Shown here: one piece after another, positions 9,568 to 17,790 of the stretch | How positions within the stretch are numbered: position 1 is the first letter of the stretch | Layout: the number at the start of each line of letters is the position of its first letter | Source of the DNA: Sphingomonas flavalba | GTDB taxonomy: Bacteria > Pseudomonadota > Alphaproteobacteria > Sphingomonadales > Sphingomonadaceae | Direction: 5' to 3' | DNA length: 64,000 nucleotides | Assembly: GCF_004796535.1 (NCBI RefSeq) | Contig: NZ_SPHY01000003.1 | Location: 186,001 to 250,000, forward strand | Notes under the pieces: generated by a model | Seen by the model: only the letters and a program-made list of their open reading frames with translations | Database searches by the model: none | Told to the model about the DNA's origin: nothing | Position numbers and translations under genes: made by a program

Positions 9568-9772
9568 GTTTTCGTCCCCTGTTCCGACCCGCATGGATGC
9601 ACGTTCCCACACCCCGCTGCAAGCCGCGACACACGGCGCACAGCCCGCCGAGCCCGTCGCATTCCAGGACATGTTTTTCGTATTTACCGCGTTTGAAAAA
9701 CGTGGTTTCCAACATGGAAGTCATATCCTTCGGGCACGCAGAGTCAGCAACCTCGCTTTTAGGGGACATGTG

Positions 9773-10612
9773 ATGAAGCGCGCAGTTTTCCTGGCCGCCG
9801 CCCTGCTTTCCGCACCGGCGACCGCAACCACCATTCAGTATGCCAATTTCGACTCAACCGCCGGGCTGCAACTGAACGGCAACGCCGCCGCGGCGAACGA
9901 CGGCAGCCGCAACGTGCTGCGCCTGACCCCGGCGCTCAGCGGGCAGGCTGGCGGCGCCTTTTCCGCCACGCCAATCGCCCTGTCGGGCGACTATAGCTTC
10001 AGCACCCGCTTCACGTTCAACATCAACCAGTATGGCGGCCTGGCCGGCGGCGCCGACGGCCTGGTCTTCGTCATCCAGACCAACCCGACCATCCTTGGCG
10101 GCACCGGCGGCGGCATCGGCTACGAAGGCACGCCGAACAGCATCGGCATCGAGTTCGACACGTTCAACAACGGCGGCGGCTACAACGACGCCAACGACAA
10201 CCATATCGGCGTCGATCTGGGCGGCAGCATCACGTCGGTCTATACTTTGAATACCCTGCCCTACACGTTGAAATCGGGAACCGACCTGACGGCGTGGGTC
10301 GACTATGACGGCGCCAACGACCTGCTCGAGGTCCGTTTCAGCGATTCCGGCAACCGGCCGATAGCGGCGCTGTTCAGCTATACCGTCGACCTGAACGCGG
10401 TGTTGAGCGCGCCGAACGCGTTCGTCGGCTTTTCCTCCGGCACCGGGTCGGGCTGGGCGAACCACGACATCGTCAACTGGGAGTTCCGCGACACCTATGC
10501 GCCGATCACCGGCGGCGTGCCGGAACCGGCGACCTGGGCGATGCTGATCGCCGGCTTCGGCCTGGTCGGCGGAGCGCTGCGCGGCCGGCGGCGCACGACT
10601 GCCCTCGCCTGA
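9773..10612 (+). CDS. L-type lectin-domain protein with PEPxxWA-CTERM anchor
   Basis: Exported 279-residue protein. Residues 1-18 are a signal peptide (MKRAVFLAAALLSAPATA), followed by a legume-type (L-type) lectin fold with ADGLVFVIQTNP, the IGIEFDTFNN strand and NDNHIGVDLGG, where the acidic/Asn residues resemble the metal- and sugar-binding loop of that family. The C-terminus VPEPATWAMLIAGFGLVGG then RGRRR is a PEPxxWA sorting signal (motif, membrane helix, basic tail), which an exosortase/XrtA-type system would process. No exosortase or EPS genes are in the window. It ends in a very strong terminator. The ATG at 9773 follows an AT-rich upstream stretch. Likely a surface or biofilm carbohydrate-binding protein. 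Confidence 0.87.
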   Translation: MKRAVFLAAALLSAPATATTIQYANFDSTAGLQLNGNAAAANDGSRNVLRLTPALSGQAGGAFSATPIALSGDYSFSTRFTFNINQYGGLAGGADGLVFVIQTNPTILGGTGGGIGYEGTPNSIGIEFDTFNNGGGYNDANDNHIGVDLGGSITSVYTLNTLPYTLKSGTDLTAWVDYDGANDLLEVRFSDSGNRPIAALFSYTVDLNAVLSAPNAFVGFSSGTGSGWANHDIVNWEFRDTYAPITGGVPEPATWAMLIAGFGLVGGALRGRRRTTALA

Positions 10613-10632
10613 GCGGCGACGCGGCGAAGGGA

Positions 10633-10667
10633 CGGGCGCCGGCCGGGGTGGGCCGGCGCCCGTTTTT
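10633..10667 (+). terminator. Rho-independent terminator after the lectin gene
   Basis: Perfect 12-bp arms CGGGCGCCGGCC and GGCCGGCGCCCG flank a 6-base loop and are followed by TTTTT. It begins 20 bp after the lectin stop codon and isolates that gene from the hydrolase downstream. Confidence 0.9.
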
Positions 10668-10740
10668 GCACGCCACGCATGGACGCTACCGCCGCGCCCC
10701 GGCTATAAATCGGCGGCGGCGGGCTCGGGATGGCGGACGG

Positions 10741-11583
10741 ATGACGGACAGCGACAGGACAATCACCGTGCGGCGGATGGCCTTTCCCTTCTCCGCCGAC
10801 ATGGAGCGGGTATTCATCCGCAACGATCCGGCCGGGTCCTACCTGTTCCTCGGCACCTGGATGATGCTGCCCTATCTGGAGCCGTATCTGATCCGGACGA
10901 TGGGCCAGGCGCTGCCGCACGTCACCGACCCGGCGCTGAAGGCCGCGATCCGCGGTTTCTGCGCGCAGGAGGGCGAGCACCACCGCCAGCACGCCCGCGC
11001 TAACGACGTGATCCGTTCTCTGCGCCCCGGCTTTGCCGCGTTGAAGGCGCTGGAGGCGGAACTGGACGCCGAATATCGCAGCTTCACCAGAACGCGGTCG
11101 CTGGCGTTCAACCTGGCCTATGCCGAGGGGTTCGAGGCGCTGACCTGCGCCACCGCCTGCACACAGTTGCAGCTTGGCGCGTTCGACCGAGTCGACAGCC
11201 CGCTCGCCGCGCTCGCCAAATGGCATGTGATGGAGGAACTGGAGCATCGCAGCGTCGCCTTCGACGTCTATCGCCATATCGTCGGCGGCTGGCGCCGGCG
11301 GGTAATCGCCGGCATCCGCGCCCAGGCACATTTCATCCGCTGGGGCCTGCGCTTCGCCCGGCTGATGCGCGAGGCGGACGCGGAGACGATGGCCGCCTAT
11401 GACAGCCCGGCCCAGCGCGCGGACCGCAACGCGTTCAACCGGCTCTACCTGCGCCACTTCCTGCCCCGCGCGCTGCGCATGCACATGCCTTGGTACGACC
11501 CGGCGCGCATCGCCCTGCCCCCGGCCTATGAGGAAGCACGGCAGCATTTCTCCGCGGTCGCGACCGAAGCTGCGCCTGTGTGA
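10741..11583 (+). CDS. Metal-dependent hydrolase, PF10118/COG3687 family
   Basis: Soluble 280-residue protein of the predicted metal-dependent hydrolase family PF10118, which has a ferritin-like helical character and unknown substrate. The family signature histidines and acids are visible: CAQEGEHHRQHARAND in the N-terminal half, and WHVMEELEHRSVAFDVY about 80 residues later, a repeated E-x-x-H arrangement that suggests a di-metal site. The ATG at 10741 is chosen because the upstream in-frame stretch is Arg-rich and not conserved. It stands alone between the lectin terminator and the PDZ/two-component operon. Biochemical role is not known to me. Confidence 0.8.
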   Translation: MTDSDRTITVRRMAFPFSADMERVFIRNDPAGSYLFLGTWMMLPYLEPYLIRTMGQALPHVTDPALKAAIRGFCAQEGEHHRQHARANDVIRSLRPGFAALKALEAELDAEYRSFTRTRSLAFNLAYAEGFEALTCATACTQLQLGAFDRVDSPLAALAKWHVMEELEHRSVAFDVYRHIVGGWRRRVIAGIRAQAHFIRWGLRFARLMREADAETMAAYDSPAQRADRNAFNRLYLRHFLPRALRMHMPWYDPARIALPPAYEEARQHFSAVATEAAPV

Positions 11584-11662
11584 AACATTGGTCATCCGCT
11601 GCCCACCTCGACGACAGACGGCCGGCAGCATGCTGAAGCGGGGACATGGGAGATAATCGGGA

Positions 11663-12061
11663 ATGACCGCCGCGCGCAGGCTGGGAGGCACGATGCTGCT
11701 GCTTCTGGGCATCGCCATGGCAGGCTGGCTGATCCATCTCCACGCCGCCGGACAACGCCCGCCGTCGGCAGGCAACGCCGCACTGCCCGGTGTGACGTTG
11801 GAGCCGGCAGCGCGGCCGGATCGACCCGGCCTGCTCGTCACCAGCCTGCGCACGACCGGAGACACAGCCCAGCACGCCCTGCGTGTCGGCGATCGGATCG
11901 AGGCGATCGACGGACGGGCAGTCGCCTCGCTGCGCGACATCACCCGCACGGTCGATGAGGACAGCAATCCGGTATTGACGCTGCGCCTCAGACGCGGCGA
12001 TCAACGGATCGACGTGCGGATCGATCGCCGCGCGGAAGGAGTGAGCGCGCATGGCGCATAG
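11663..12061 (+). CDS. Membrane-anchored single-PDZ protein
   Basis: A 132-residue protein with an N-terminal hydrophobic segment (about residues 10-28, MLLLLGIAMAGWLIHL) and one PDZ domain after it, recognisable by GLLVTSLRTTGD, then LRVGDRIEAIDGRAVASLRDI and the final strand VLTLRLRRGDQ. This would place the PDZ domain in the periplasm. There is no protease domain. Its 3' end overlaps the response-regulator start by 11 bp, so it is the first gene of a three-gene PDZ/regulator/kinase operon. A plausible role, by inference only, is to sense or present misfolded or C-terminal peptides to the sensor kinase. Confidence 0.82.
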   Translation: MTAARRLGGTMLLLLGIAMAGWLIHLHAAGQRPPSAGNAALPGVTLEPAARPDRPGLLVTSLRTTGDTAQHALRVGDRIEAIDGRAVASLRDITRTVDEDSNPVLTLRLRRGDQRIDVRIDRRAEGVSAHGA

Positions 12062-12737
12062 GATCCTGCTGGTCGAGGACGACGCCGCGACGTCGGCCTA
12101 CATTGCCAAGGGCCTGATCGAGGAGGGCTTCGTCGTCGACGTCGCCGACAATGGCCGCGACGGCCTGTTCCACGCCACCGGCGGCGACCACGACGCGATC
12201 ATCCTCGACCGAATGCTGCCCGGCATGGACGGCATGGTCGTTCTCGCCGCACTGCGCGCCGCCGGGGTCGAGACGCCGGTAGTGCTGCTGTCGGCGCTCG
12301 CCTCGGTCGACGACCGCGTCGGCGGGCTGACCGCCGGGTCCGACGATTATCTGACCAAGCCATTCGCCTTCGCGGAGTTGCTCGCCCGGCTGCGGCTGCT
12401 GCTGCGCCGCCGCCCCCGTAGCACGGCACCGGAAACCCGGCTGGTCTGCGACGACCTGGAAATGGACCTGCTGTCGCGCAAGGTCAGGCGCGGCGGCGCA
12501 CCGATCGACCTCCAGCCGCGCGAATTCAAGCTGCTCGAATATCTGCTGCGCCACCAGGAACAGGTCGTCACCCGCACCATGCTGCTCGAAGGGGTGTGGG
12601 ACTATCATTTCGATCCCGGCACCAACGTCATCGACGTGCATGTCAGCCGGCTGCGCAAGAAGCTGGACGACGGCCATCCCCGCCCGCTGCTGCACACGGT
12701 GCGCGGCGCCGGCTACCGGCTGGGCCTCGGCGATTGA
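12051..12737 (+). CDS. OmpR/PhoB-family response regulator
   Basis: DNA-binding response regulator of 228 residues. The receiver domain (1-115) has the acidic pair E9-D10, the phospho-acceptor D53 in ILDRMLPG and the conserved K103 in LTKPFAF. The C-terminal winged-helix (about 130-226) shows LQPREFKLLEYLLRH, the recognition region TNVIDVHVSRLRKKL and the terminal TVRGAGYRLG. It overlaps the upstream PDZ gene by 11 bp and its stop overlaps the kinase start as TTGA, so translation is likely coupled. It is expected to be phosphorylated by that kinase. Target genes cannot be inferred from the window. Confidence 0.95.
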   Translation: MAHRILLVEDDAATSAYIAKGLIEEGFVVDVADNGRDGLFHATGGDHDAIILDRMLPGMDGMVVLAALRAAGVETPVVLLSALASVDDRVGGLTAGSDDYLTKPFAFAELLARLRLLLRRRPRSTAPETRLVCDDLEMDLLSRKVRRGGAPIDLQPREFKLLEYLLRHQEQVVTRTMLLEGVWDYHFDPGTNVIDVHVSRLRKKLDDGHPRPLLHTVRGAGYRLGLGD

Positions 12738-14101
12738 CCCCGGCGCGCGGCCTGTCCGCGATCGCCCGTTCGGCATCGTTCCGCTTCGCGGCCCTCGTCT
12801 TCATCCTCCAGCTACTGTCGGCGGGCGCGATCCTGGCGACGGTTCGCCAGTTGATCCTCGACGAGCTGCTGGGCGACAGCCGCGCGCTGTCGGTGGAACT
12901 ACGCGACGACCTGCTGTCGACCTATGGCAGCGGCGGCGACGCTGCCCTCGCCGGCGCCATCCGCGCGCGGCTGGTCAGTGCCGGCAATGCCGACACGGTA
13001 TTGCTGCTCGCCCGCGCCGACGGCCAGCCCGTCGCCGGCAACCTTGGCGCCTGGCCGCCCAACATCACCCCTGGCGCGCCATGGCGGACCATCGACCTGT
13101 TTCGGGTCGGCAGCGCCCGGCCGGAACGCATGGAGCTGGTGTCGGCGGCGCTGCCCGGCGGCGACCGCCTGCTTGCCGGCCATGTCGTCGAGAACAGCCT
13201 GAAGCTGAACCGCGTGGTCGAGGCCGCGCTGCTCAGCGCTTTGCTGCTGGCGCTGCCGTTGGCGCTGATCGGCGCATGGGCCGCGGCGCGGCTGATCGAC
13301 GGCCGGCTGCGCAACATCGCCGCGACGGCGCGCGCCGTCGGCGGCGGCGACCTGTCGCACCGGGTGGTGCCGGACGGCAGCGGCGACGCGTTCGAGGCGG
13401 TCGGCCTGTCGATCAACGCGATGCTGGAACGGATCGAAGCGCTGGTCAGCGAATTGCGGATCGTCACCGATGGCCTGGCCCACGATCTGCGTTCACCGCT
13501 GACCCGATTGAAGGCGACGCTGGAGCGCGCGCTGGGCGAAGCGCGAGACAGCAGCGGGCAGACGGCGCTGGCGACGGCGCTAAGCGAGGCGGATACCCTA
13601 CTGACCATGCTGTCGACGGCATTACAGATCAGCCGCGCCGAAGCCGGCATCGGTCGCGACCGCTTCGCTATCACCGACCTGACCCGGATGCTCGGCGACC
13701 TTGTCGAGATGTACGGCCCGCTGGTCGAGGAACGCGGCCTGACCATCGCCCAGGACCCGGGCGCGCCACTACTTGTCCCCGTCCATCGCGAGCTGCTTGG
13801 CCAGGCGGTTGCCAATCTTGTCGACAACGCCGTCAAATATGGTGCCGGACATATTCAGCTGGCGGCGGCGCCCACCGCCGACGGCGCTGAGATCGTCATC
13901 GCCGACGGCGGCCAGGGCATCCCCGCCGAGCGGCGGGCCGAAGCAGTCCGCCGCTTCGGCCGGCTCGATGCCGCCCGCCATGTCGGCGGCGCCGGCCTTG
14001 GCCTGGCACTGGTCGCCGCGGTCGCCCGGCTGCACGGCGGCACGTTGACGCTGGAGGATAACGGGCCCGGCCTGCGCGTGCGGATGACACTGGCGGCGTA
14101 A
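12734..14101 (+). CDS. Sensor histidine kinase (HAMP/HisKA/HATPase)
   Basis: Inner-membrane sensor kinase, partner of the adjacent regulator. The preferred start is a TTG at 12734 overlapping the regulator stop (TTGA), giving 455 residues. Helix 1 is at about 17-37, a periplasmic domain of about 120 residues follows, helix 2 at about 163-187, HAMP to about 240, then the H-box with phospho-acceptor H250 (GLAHDLRSPLTRLK). The ATPase domain has the N-box NLVDNAVKYG (361-370), G1 DGGQGIP (391-397) and GAGLGLAL (419 on). The periplasmic domain is not a recognised sensor type. The gene stops 3 bp before a dispersed palindromic repeat that faces the next gene. Confidence 0.93.
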   Translation: MTPARGLSAIARSASFRFAALVFILQLLSAGAILATVRQLILDELLGDSRALSVELRDDLLSTYGSGGDAALAGAIRARLVSAGNADTVLLLARADGQPVAGNLGAWPPNITPGAPWRTIDLFRVGSARPERMELVSAALPGGDRLLAGHVVENSLKLNRVVEAALLSALLLALPLALIGAWAAARLIDGRLRNIAATARAVGGGDLSHRVVPDGSGDAFEAVGLSINAMLERIEALVSELRIVTDGLAHDLRSPLTRLKATLERALGEARDSSGQTALATALSEADTLLTMLSTALQISRAEAGIGRDRFAITDLTRMLGDLVEMYGPLVEERGLTIAQDPGAPLLVPVHRELLGQAVANLVDNAVKYGAGHIQLAAAPTADGAEIVIADGGQGIPAERRAEAVRRFGRLDAARHVGGAGLGLALVAAVARLHGGTLTLEDNGPGLRVRMTLAA

Positions 14102-14103
14102 GC

Positions 14104-14163
14104 TTAGAGTTTGTCCGCATCAGGTGGAATCGACACCGGCCGCTTGAACAGGACAAACTCTAA
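14104..14163. repeat. Dispersed palindromic intergenic repeat, family A (copy 1)
   Basis: A 60-bp element framed by 13-bp arms TTAGAGTTTGTCC and GGACAAACTCTAA that are perfect reverse complements. A second copy of the same element, arms and interior (CAGG-GAAATCG/ GAATCG...CACC...TTGAA), is at 23124-23180. It lies between two convergent genes. The right arm supplies the TAG stop codon (14160-14162) of the neighbouring glycosyltransferase fusion gene. It may serve as a bidirectional terminator. Confidence 0.8.
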
Positions 14164-17100
14164 GCGGCAGCCGCAACCGTGCCGGTGCGTTCCAGCTTGC
14201 CCCAGCCGACCCGCGGCCCACCGGCGGCGGCGGCGACCGCGCGGATCACGACCGAATACATCAACTGGCGGTAAACGAAGCGCTGGGTAAGGAGGAGAAG
14301 CAGCGGGTAGCGCCGTTCGCGCGGGTCGAGCCGATAGGCGATCCAGCCGCAGACCGCGTCGATCGCGGTGAACGCCAGCCAATATACGGCCATGCGGATC
14401 ACGTCGGTATGGGTCTGTGCCCAGCCGTGCTGCTGCACGCGCATGATGGTCGCGATCGCACTCGCCACCAGTGCAAGGTCGATGACCGGCGAGATCAGCG
14501 CGAACAGGATCTGAAACAGCCAAGCTTGCGGCAGGCCGACCAGCGCCAGCCCCTGCGGCCGCCCCGTGCGCAGCACCGCGCGGTGCTTCCACAGGCATTG
14601 CAACGTACCGAACGCCCAGCGAAAACGCTGGCGGGCAAGGGTGCGGAAGCTCTGCGGCGCCTCTGTCCACGCCACGGCATCGGCATCGTAGGCGACGGTC
14701 CAGCCGATCCGCTGGATGGCAATGGTCAGATCCTGGTCCTCGGCCAGCGTGTCGACCGGATAGCCGCCTACCGCGTCGAGCGCGGCGCGGCGCCACGCCC
14801 CGACCGCGCCCGGCACGACGGTGATCGCGCCGAAGCGATCGAGCGCACGCCGCTCCAGGTTCTGCGCGGTGACATATTCGACCGATTGCCAGCGTGTCGC
14901 GAGGTTGACCTTGTTGCCGACCTTGTCGTTGCCGGCGACGGCGCCGATCGCCGGATCGGCGAACCAGCGGACCAGCCGGGCAATGGTATCCGGCTCGAAC
15001 TGCGTGTCGGCGTCGAGCGCGACGACGATCTCCCCCCGCGCCAGCGCCAGCGCACGGTTGAGCGCTGCCGCCTTGCCGCCATTCTCCAGTGTCAACAACC
15101 GCACCCGCTGTTCGCCGGCGAAGCTGGTCGCGACGATCGCGCTGGTGTCGTCGACGGAGCCGTCGTCGACAACGATCACCTCGATCCGTACATCGCGGCT
15201 CGCGAGCACTCGCCGGATGGAGGCAGCGATCACCCGCGCTTCGTTATAGGCGGGGATAATGACCGAGACGAAGCGGGCGGGGTCGACGGGCGGCGGCACC
15301 CGGCGATTGCCGGGCAGGGTGGAGCGTACCGCCAGCACCGCGATCAACACCGCCCGACCGATGCCCAACGTGATCGCGACGAAGAACAGCCATTTGAGCA
15401 GCCAGCCGAGCGCCGCGACCGCCAAGAAGATGCCGACGTCGGCGCGAACGGCGACCAGATCGGACCCGGCGACCGGCGGCATCGCCTGCGCTACGCTCAG
15501 CCCGGCCAGCGCCGAGACGGGAACGAAGCGATAGCCCCGCGCCCTGAGGCCGTCGATGATCGCCGGCAGCGCCGCCACCGTCTGCGCCCGCACGCCGCCG
15601 CCGTCGTGGAGCAGCACGATCTGGCCCGAACGTTCTGCATTGCCGGCCTCCACCTGCCGCAGCGCGTTGCGGATGATCGCGGCAACGCCGGGCGTCCGCC
15701 AATCCTCCGTATCGACATGCAGGCCGACATTGACGTAACCGGCCTGCTGCGCCTGCAGGGCCGGGCCGAGTTCGTCCGCCGTGGTCGGTTCGGCATCGCC
15801 GAAATAGGGGGCGCGGAACAGGCGCATCGACCGGCCCGTATAGGCCTCGATCAGCCGCTGGGTGGCGTTCAGTTCGATCCGCATGCCGCGCGGCGATTCG
15901 AGCGCGAGGTTGGGATGCGTGTAGCTGTGGCTGCCGATCTCGCTGCCCTGCGCCAATATATCGCCAAGCAGCAGCGGATGCTCCATCGCGTTTTCGCCGA
16001 TGACGAAAAAGGTCGCCGGCACCCGTTTTCGCTTGAGGATGGCCAGGATCTTCGGTGTCCAGTCGGCATCGGGGCCGTCGTCGAAGGTCAAAGCGACCAG
16101 CCCGGGGCGGTAGCCGGTCCGGCGCACCACGTAAGGCGTGGGCAGCGCACCGTAACGCTCGTCGCGGATCAGGCCGTCGGCATCGCTGACCACCATGCGA
16201 TGGCCGGTGGTCGGCGCACTGTCGATGTGGACGATCTCGCCATTGCCCTCGACATCGACATTGCCGACCGGGGTGATCGCCGACAGGTCCGGCGGGTGGG
16301 CGTGGCCGTAGGCGGCAAGCGCCGGCCAGACGCCGGGATCCTCGCTGCCCAGCCGCCACAGCGCGACGCCGCCGACCCCGGCGACGCGCGCGGCACGGAG
16401 CTGGTTCCACGCGGTTGCCGCGTCGAGCATCCACACCCGATGCGGAACGCCATTTTCCTCATAGGCGAAGGTTGGGTTGCCGCTTGCGGCATCGAACGCG
16501 ATCGCGGCGCCACTGTCGTGGGCGACCAGCCACGCCTCCTCGACGGTCAGCGCATCGACGGTGCCGTGCCAATCATAGGCATAGCTGCCGATCGCCAGGA
16601 TCGCCTTCGGTCCGGCGGCGCGCATCGCCGCGCGCAGTTGGGCGACGAACCATGGCTGGGAGGCGATCGGCCCCGGCGTGCCGCCAAGCCAATGCTCGTC
16701 ATAGTCCATGACGAACAGCCGGTCGGTGACCCGGGCATAGGCGGCGATATCCCAATCGGCATCGCCGACCGGCACAGTCGCGGCAACGACCAGCCCCTGT
16801 AAGGCGAACCGCGCCCGCGCCTCAGCCAGGAAACGGCGATAGGGGCGCTGCGCCGCCGGCGGCAGATCCTCGAAATCAAAGACGATGCCGGCTCCATGCT
16901 CGGCCGCAACCATCGCCGCGGCGCCGTCCAGCAGGCGCGCGCGCGCCGCTGCGTCGGCGAACAGCGCGGCCGCGCCTGCCCCGTCCCAATGGCCGGCGGC
17001 ACTGTTCTGGATCATCGGCAGCACCTTCGGCCGGCGCAGTTGCCCGGTCATGATCCGCGAAAAGGCGCGATCATGCGTGTAGACGAACCGGTGATCCGCG

Positions 17101-17501
17101 CCGATGACGGAGGCGAGGCCGGGCACCACCCAGTCGAGCTGGCCGACATGGTGGCGCAGCGACGCGCGGCTGGCGTCGTCCCACGGCACATAGAAGGCGG
17201 CGGTAAGCGGATTGCCGGCACCGCGCGAAGGTGGTGCCGCCGGCAACCACAGGCCAAGCCCGCGCCCGGCAGCATGGACGCCGCGGGTCAGCCGGCGGCG
17301 GATATGGGCGATCTGGGCGGGAAGCGGCCGGGGCTGCGGCCGTTCGACTCCCAGCGGCAGCGGATCGGGGACCGGCACTTCTGCGATGGTCGCGCCAAGC
17401 ACGACGGCGGCGGCGGCGATCAGCAACAACAGCAGGAACAGGCCGCGCAGCAGCCATTTGCGACGCCGGCCGCTCGCATCGAAGAAAACCGGCCTGGTCA
17501 T
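14160..17501 (-). CDS. Trifunctional envelope glycan enzyme: GH18-like + NodB deacetylase + GT2 synthase
   Basis: An 1113-residue membrane protein with three catalytic modules. After a cytoplasmic basic start and helix (about 15-38), a GH18-like domain (about 98-400) carries IVFDFEDLPP with the DxE pair at 209-211; the two earlier aspartates of the usual DxxDxDxE motif are replaced. A NodB-type polysaccharide deacetylase (about 465-660) has all motifs: TFDDGP (472), HSYTHP (525), RAPYF (563), DTEDW (597) and LLHDGG (630). Two helices (about 688-725) lead to a processive GT2 (745-980) with DDGS, DAD (830-832), AEDQD and the QxxRW motif QRFRW (958-962), then C-terminal helices. Family logic suggests synthesis, deacetylation and trimming of a beta-linked amino-sugar polymer such as PNAG or chitin-like glycan. 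The ATG at 17501 puts a short basic tail before the helix. Confidence 0.9.
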   Translation of the reverse strand: MTRPVFFDASGRRRKWLLRGLFLLLLLIAAAAVVLGATIAEVPVPDPLPLGVERPQPRPLPAQIAHIRRRLTRGVHAAGRGLGLWLPAAPPSRGAGNPLTAAFYVPWDDASRASLRHHVGQLDWVVPGLASVIGADHRFVYTHDRAFSRIMTGQLRRPKVLPMIQNSAAGHWDGAGAAALFADAAARARLLDGAAAMVAAEHGAGIVFDFEDLPPAAQRPYRRFLAEARARFALQGLVVAATVPVGDADWDIAAYARVTDRLFVMDYDEHWLGGTPGPIASQPWFVAQLRAAMRAAGPKAILAIGSYAYDWHGTVDALTVEEAWLVAHDSGAAIAFDAASGNPTFAYEENGVPHRVWMLDAATAWNQLRAARVAGVGGVALWRLGSEDPGVWPALAAYGHAHPPDLSAITPVGNVDVEGNGEIVHIDSAPTTGHRMVVSDADGLIRDERYGALPTPYVVRRTGYRPGLVALTFDDGPDADWTPKILAILKRKRVPATFFVIGENAMEHPLLLGDILAQGSEIGSHSYTHPNLALESPRGMRIELNATQRLIEAYTGRSMRLFRAPYFGDAEPTTADELGPALQAQQAGYVNVGLHVDTEDWRTPGVAAIIRNALRQVEAGNAERSGQIVLLHDGGGVRAQTVAALPAIIDGLRARGYRFVPVSALAGLSVAQAMPPVAGSDLVAVRADVGIFLAVAALGWLLKWLFFVAITLGIGRAVLIAVLAVRSTLPGNRRVPPPVDPARFVSVIIPAYNEARVIAASIRRVLASRDVRIEVIVVDDGSVDDTSAIVATSFAGEQRVRLLTLENGGKAAALNRALALARGEIVVALDADTQFEPDTIARLVRWFADPAIGAVAGNDKVGNKVNLATRWQSVEYVTAQNLERRALDRFGAITVVPGAVGAWRRAALDAVGGYPVDTLAEDQDLTIAIQRIGWTVAYDADAVAWTEAPQSFRTLARQRFRWAFGTLQCLWKHRAVLRTGRPQGLALVGLPQAWLFQILFALISPVIDLALVASAIATIMRVQQHGWAQTHTDVIRMAVYWLAFTAIDAVCGWIAYRLDPRERRYPLLLLLTQRFVYRQLMYSVVIRAVAAAAGGPRVGWGKLERTGTVAAAA

Positions 17502-17519
17502 CGCGCCGCGCCCCGTAGC

Positions 17520-17562
17520 GCGGAACGGCACCCGGTAACGGGGGCCCCAGGTGCCGTTCCGC
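17520..17562. promoter_or_regulatory. 13-bp perfect inverted repeat upstream of the GH18-NodB-GT2 gene
   Basis: Arms GCGGAACGGCACC and GGTGCCGTTCCGC are perfect reverse complements separated by 17 bp (itself partly symmetric around GGGGCCCC). It starts 19 bp upstream of the fusion gene's ATG on the minus strand, where an operator or a leader-RNA hairpin would lie. No T-run follows, so it is not a terminator. Role unknown. Confidence 0.5.
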
Positions 17563-17790
17563 GGCAATCGAACCGACTGGAGGAGACTGGTCCGACCGCT
17601 GCCGTCTAGCGACCGCCCGATGAGGGACCGATGGCCGGAGAATGAACGATCGGTAAGGTGGCGGCGGAACGGCCGCCGAACGCGGCGTTATGGTAGAAAA
17701 AGGGTAAACGGGACTGTTCCGACGGGCAATCCGTGGCAATATATGGCCAACGTATGACAGACCACATGCAGGGACGGACCGACGTTGACG

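Noticed and set aside
9672-9705. GTTTTTC/GAAAAAC inverted repeat in the AT-rich region before the lectin gene as a terminator or operator
   Set aside because: Arms are only 7 bp, A/T homopolymer-like and could arise by chance in the one AT-rich patch; no clear sigma54 -24/-12 pattern was found there either.
14409-16802. Open frame of about 797 codons antisense to the GH18-NodB-GT2 gene
   Set aside because: Low-complexity Arg/Asp/Gln-rich translation and complete overlap with a gene showing intact catalytic motifs on the other strand.
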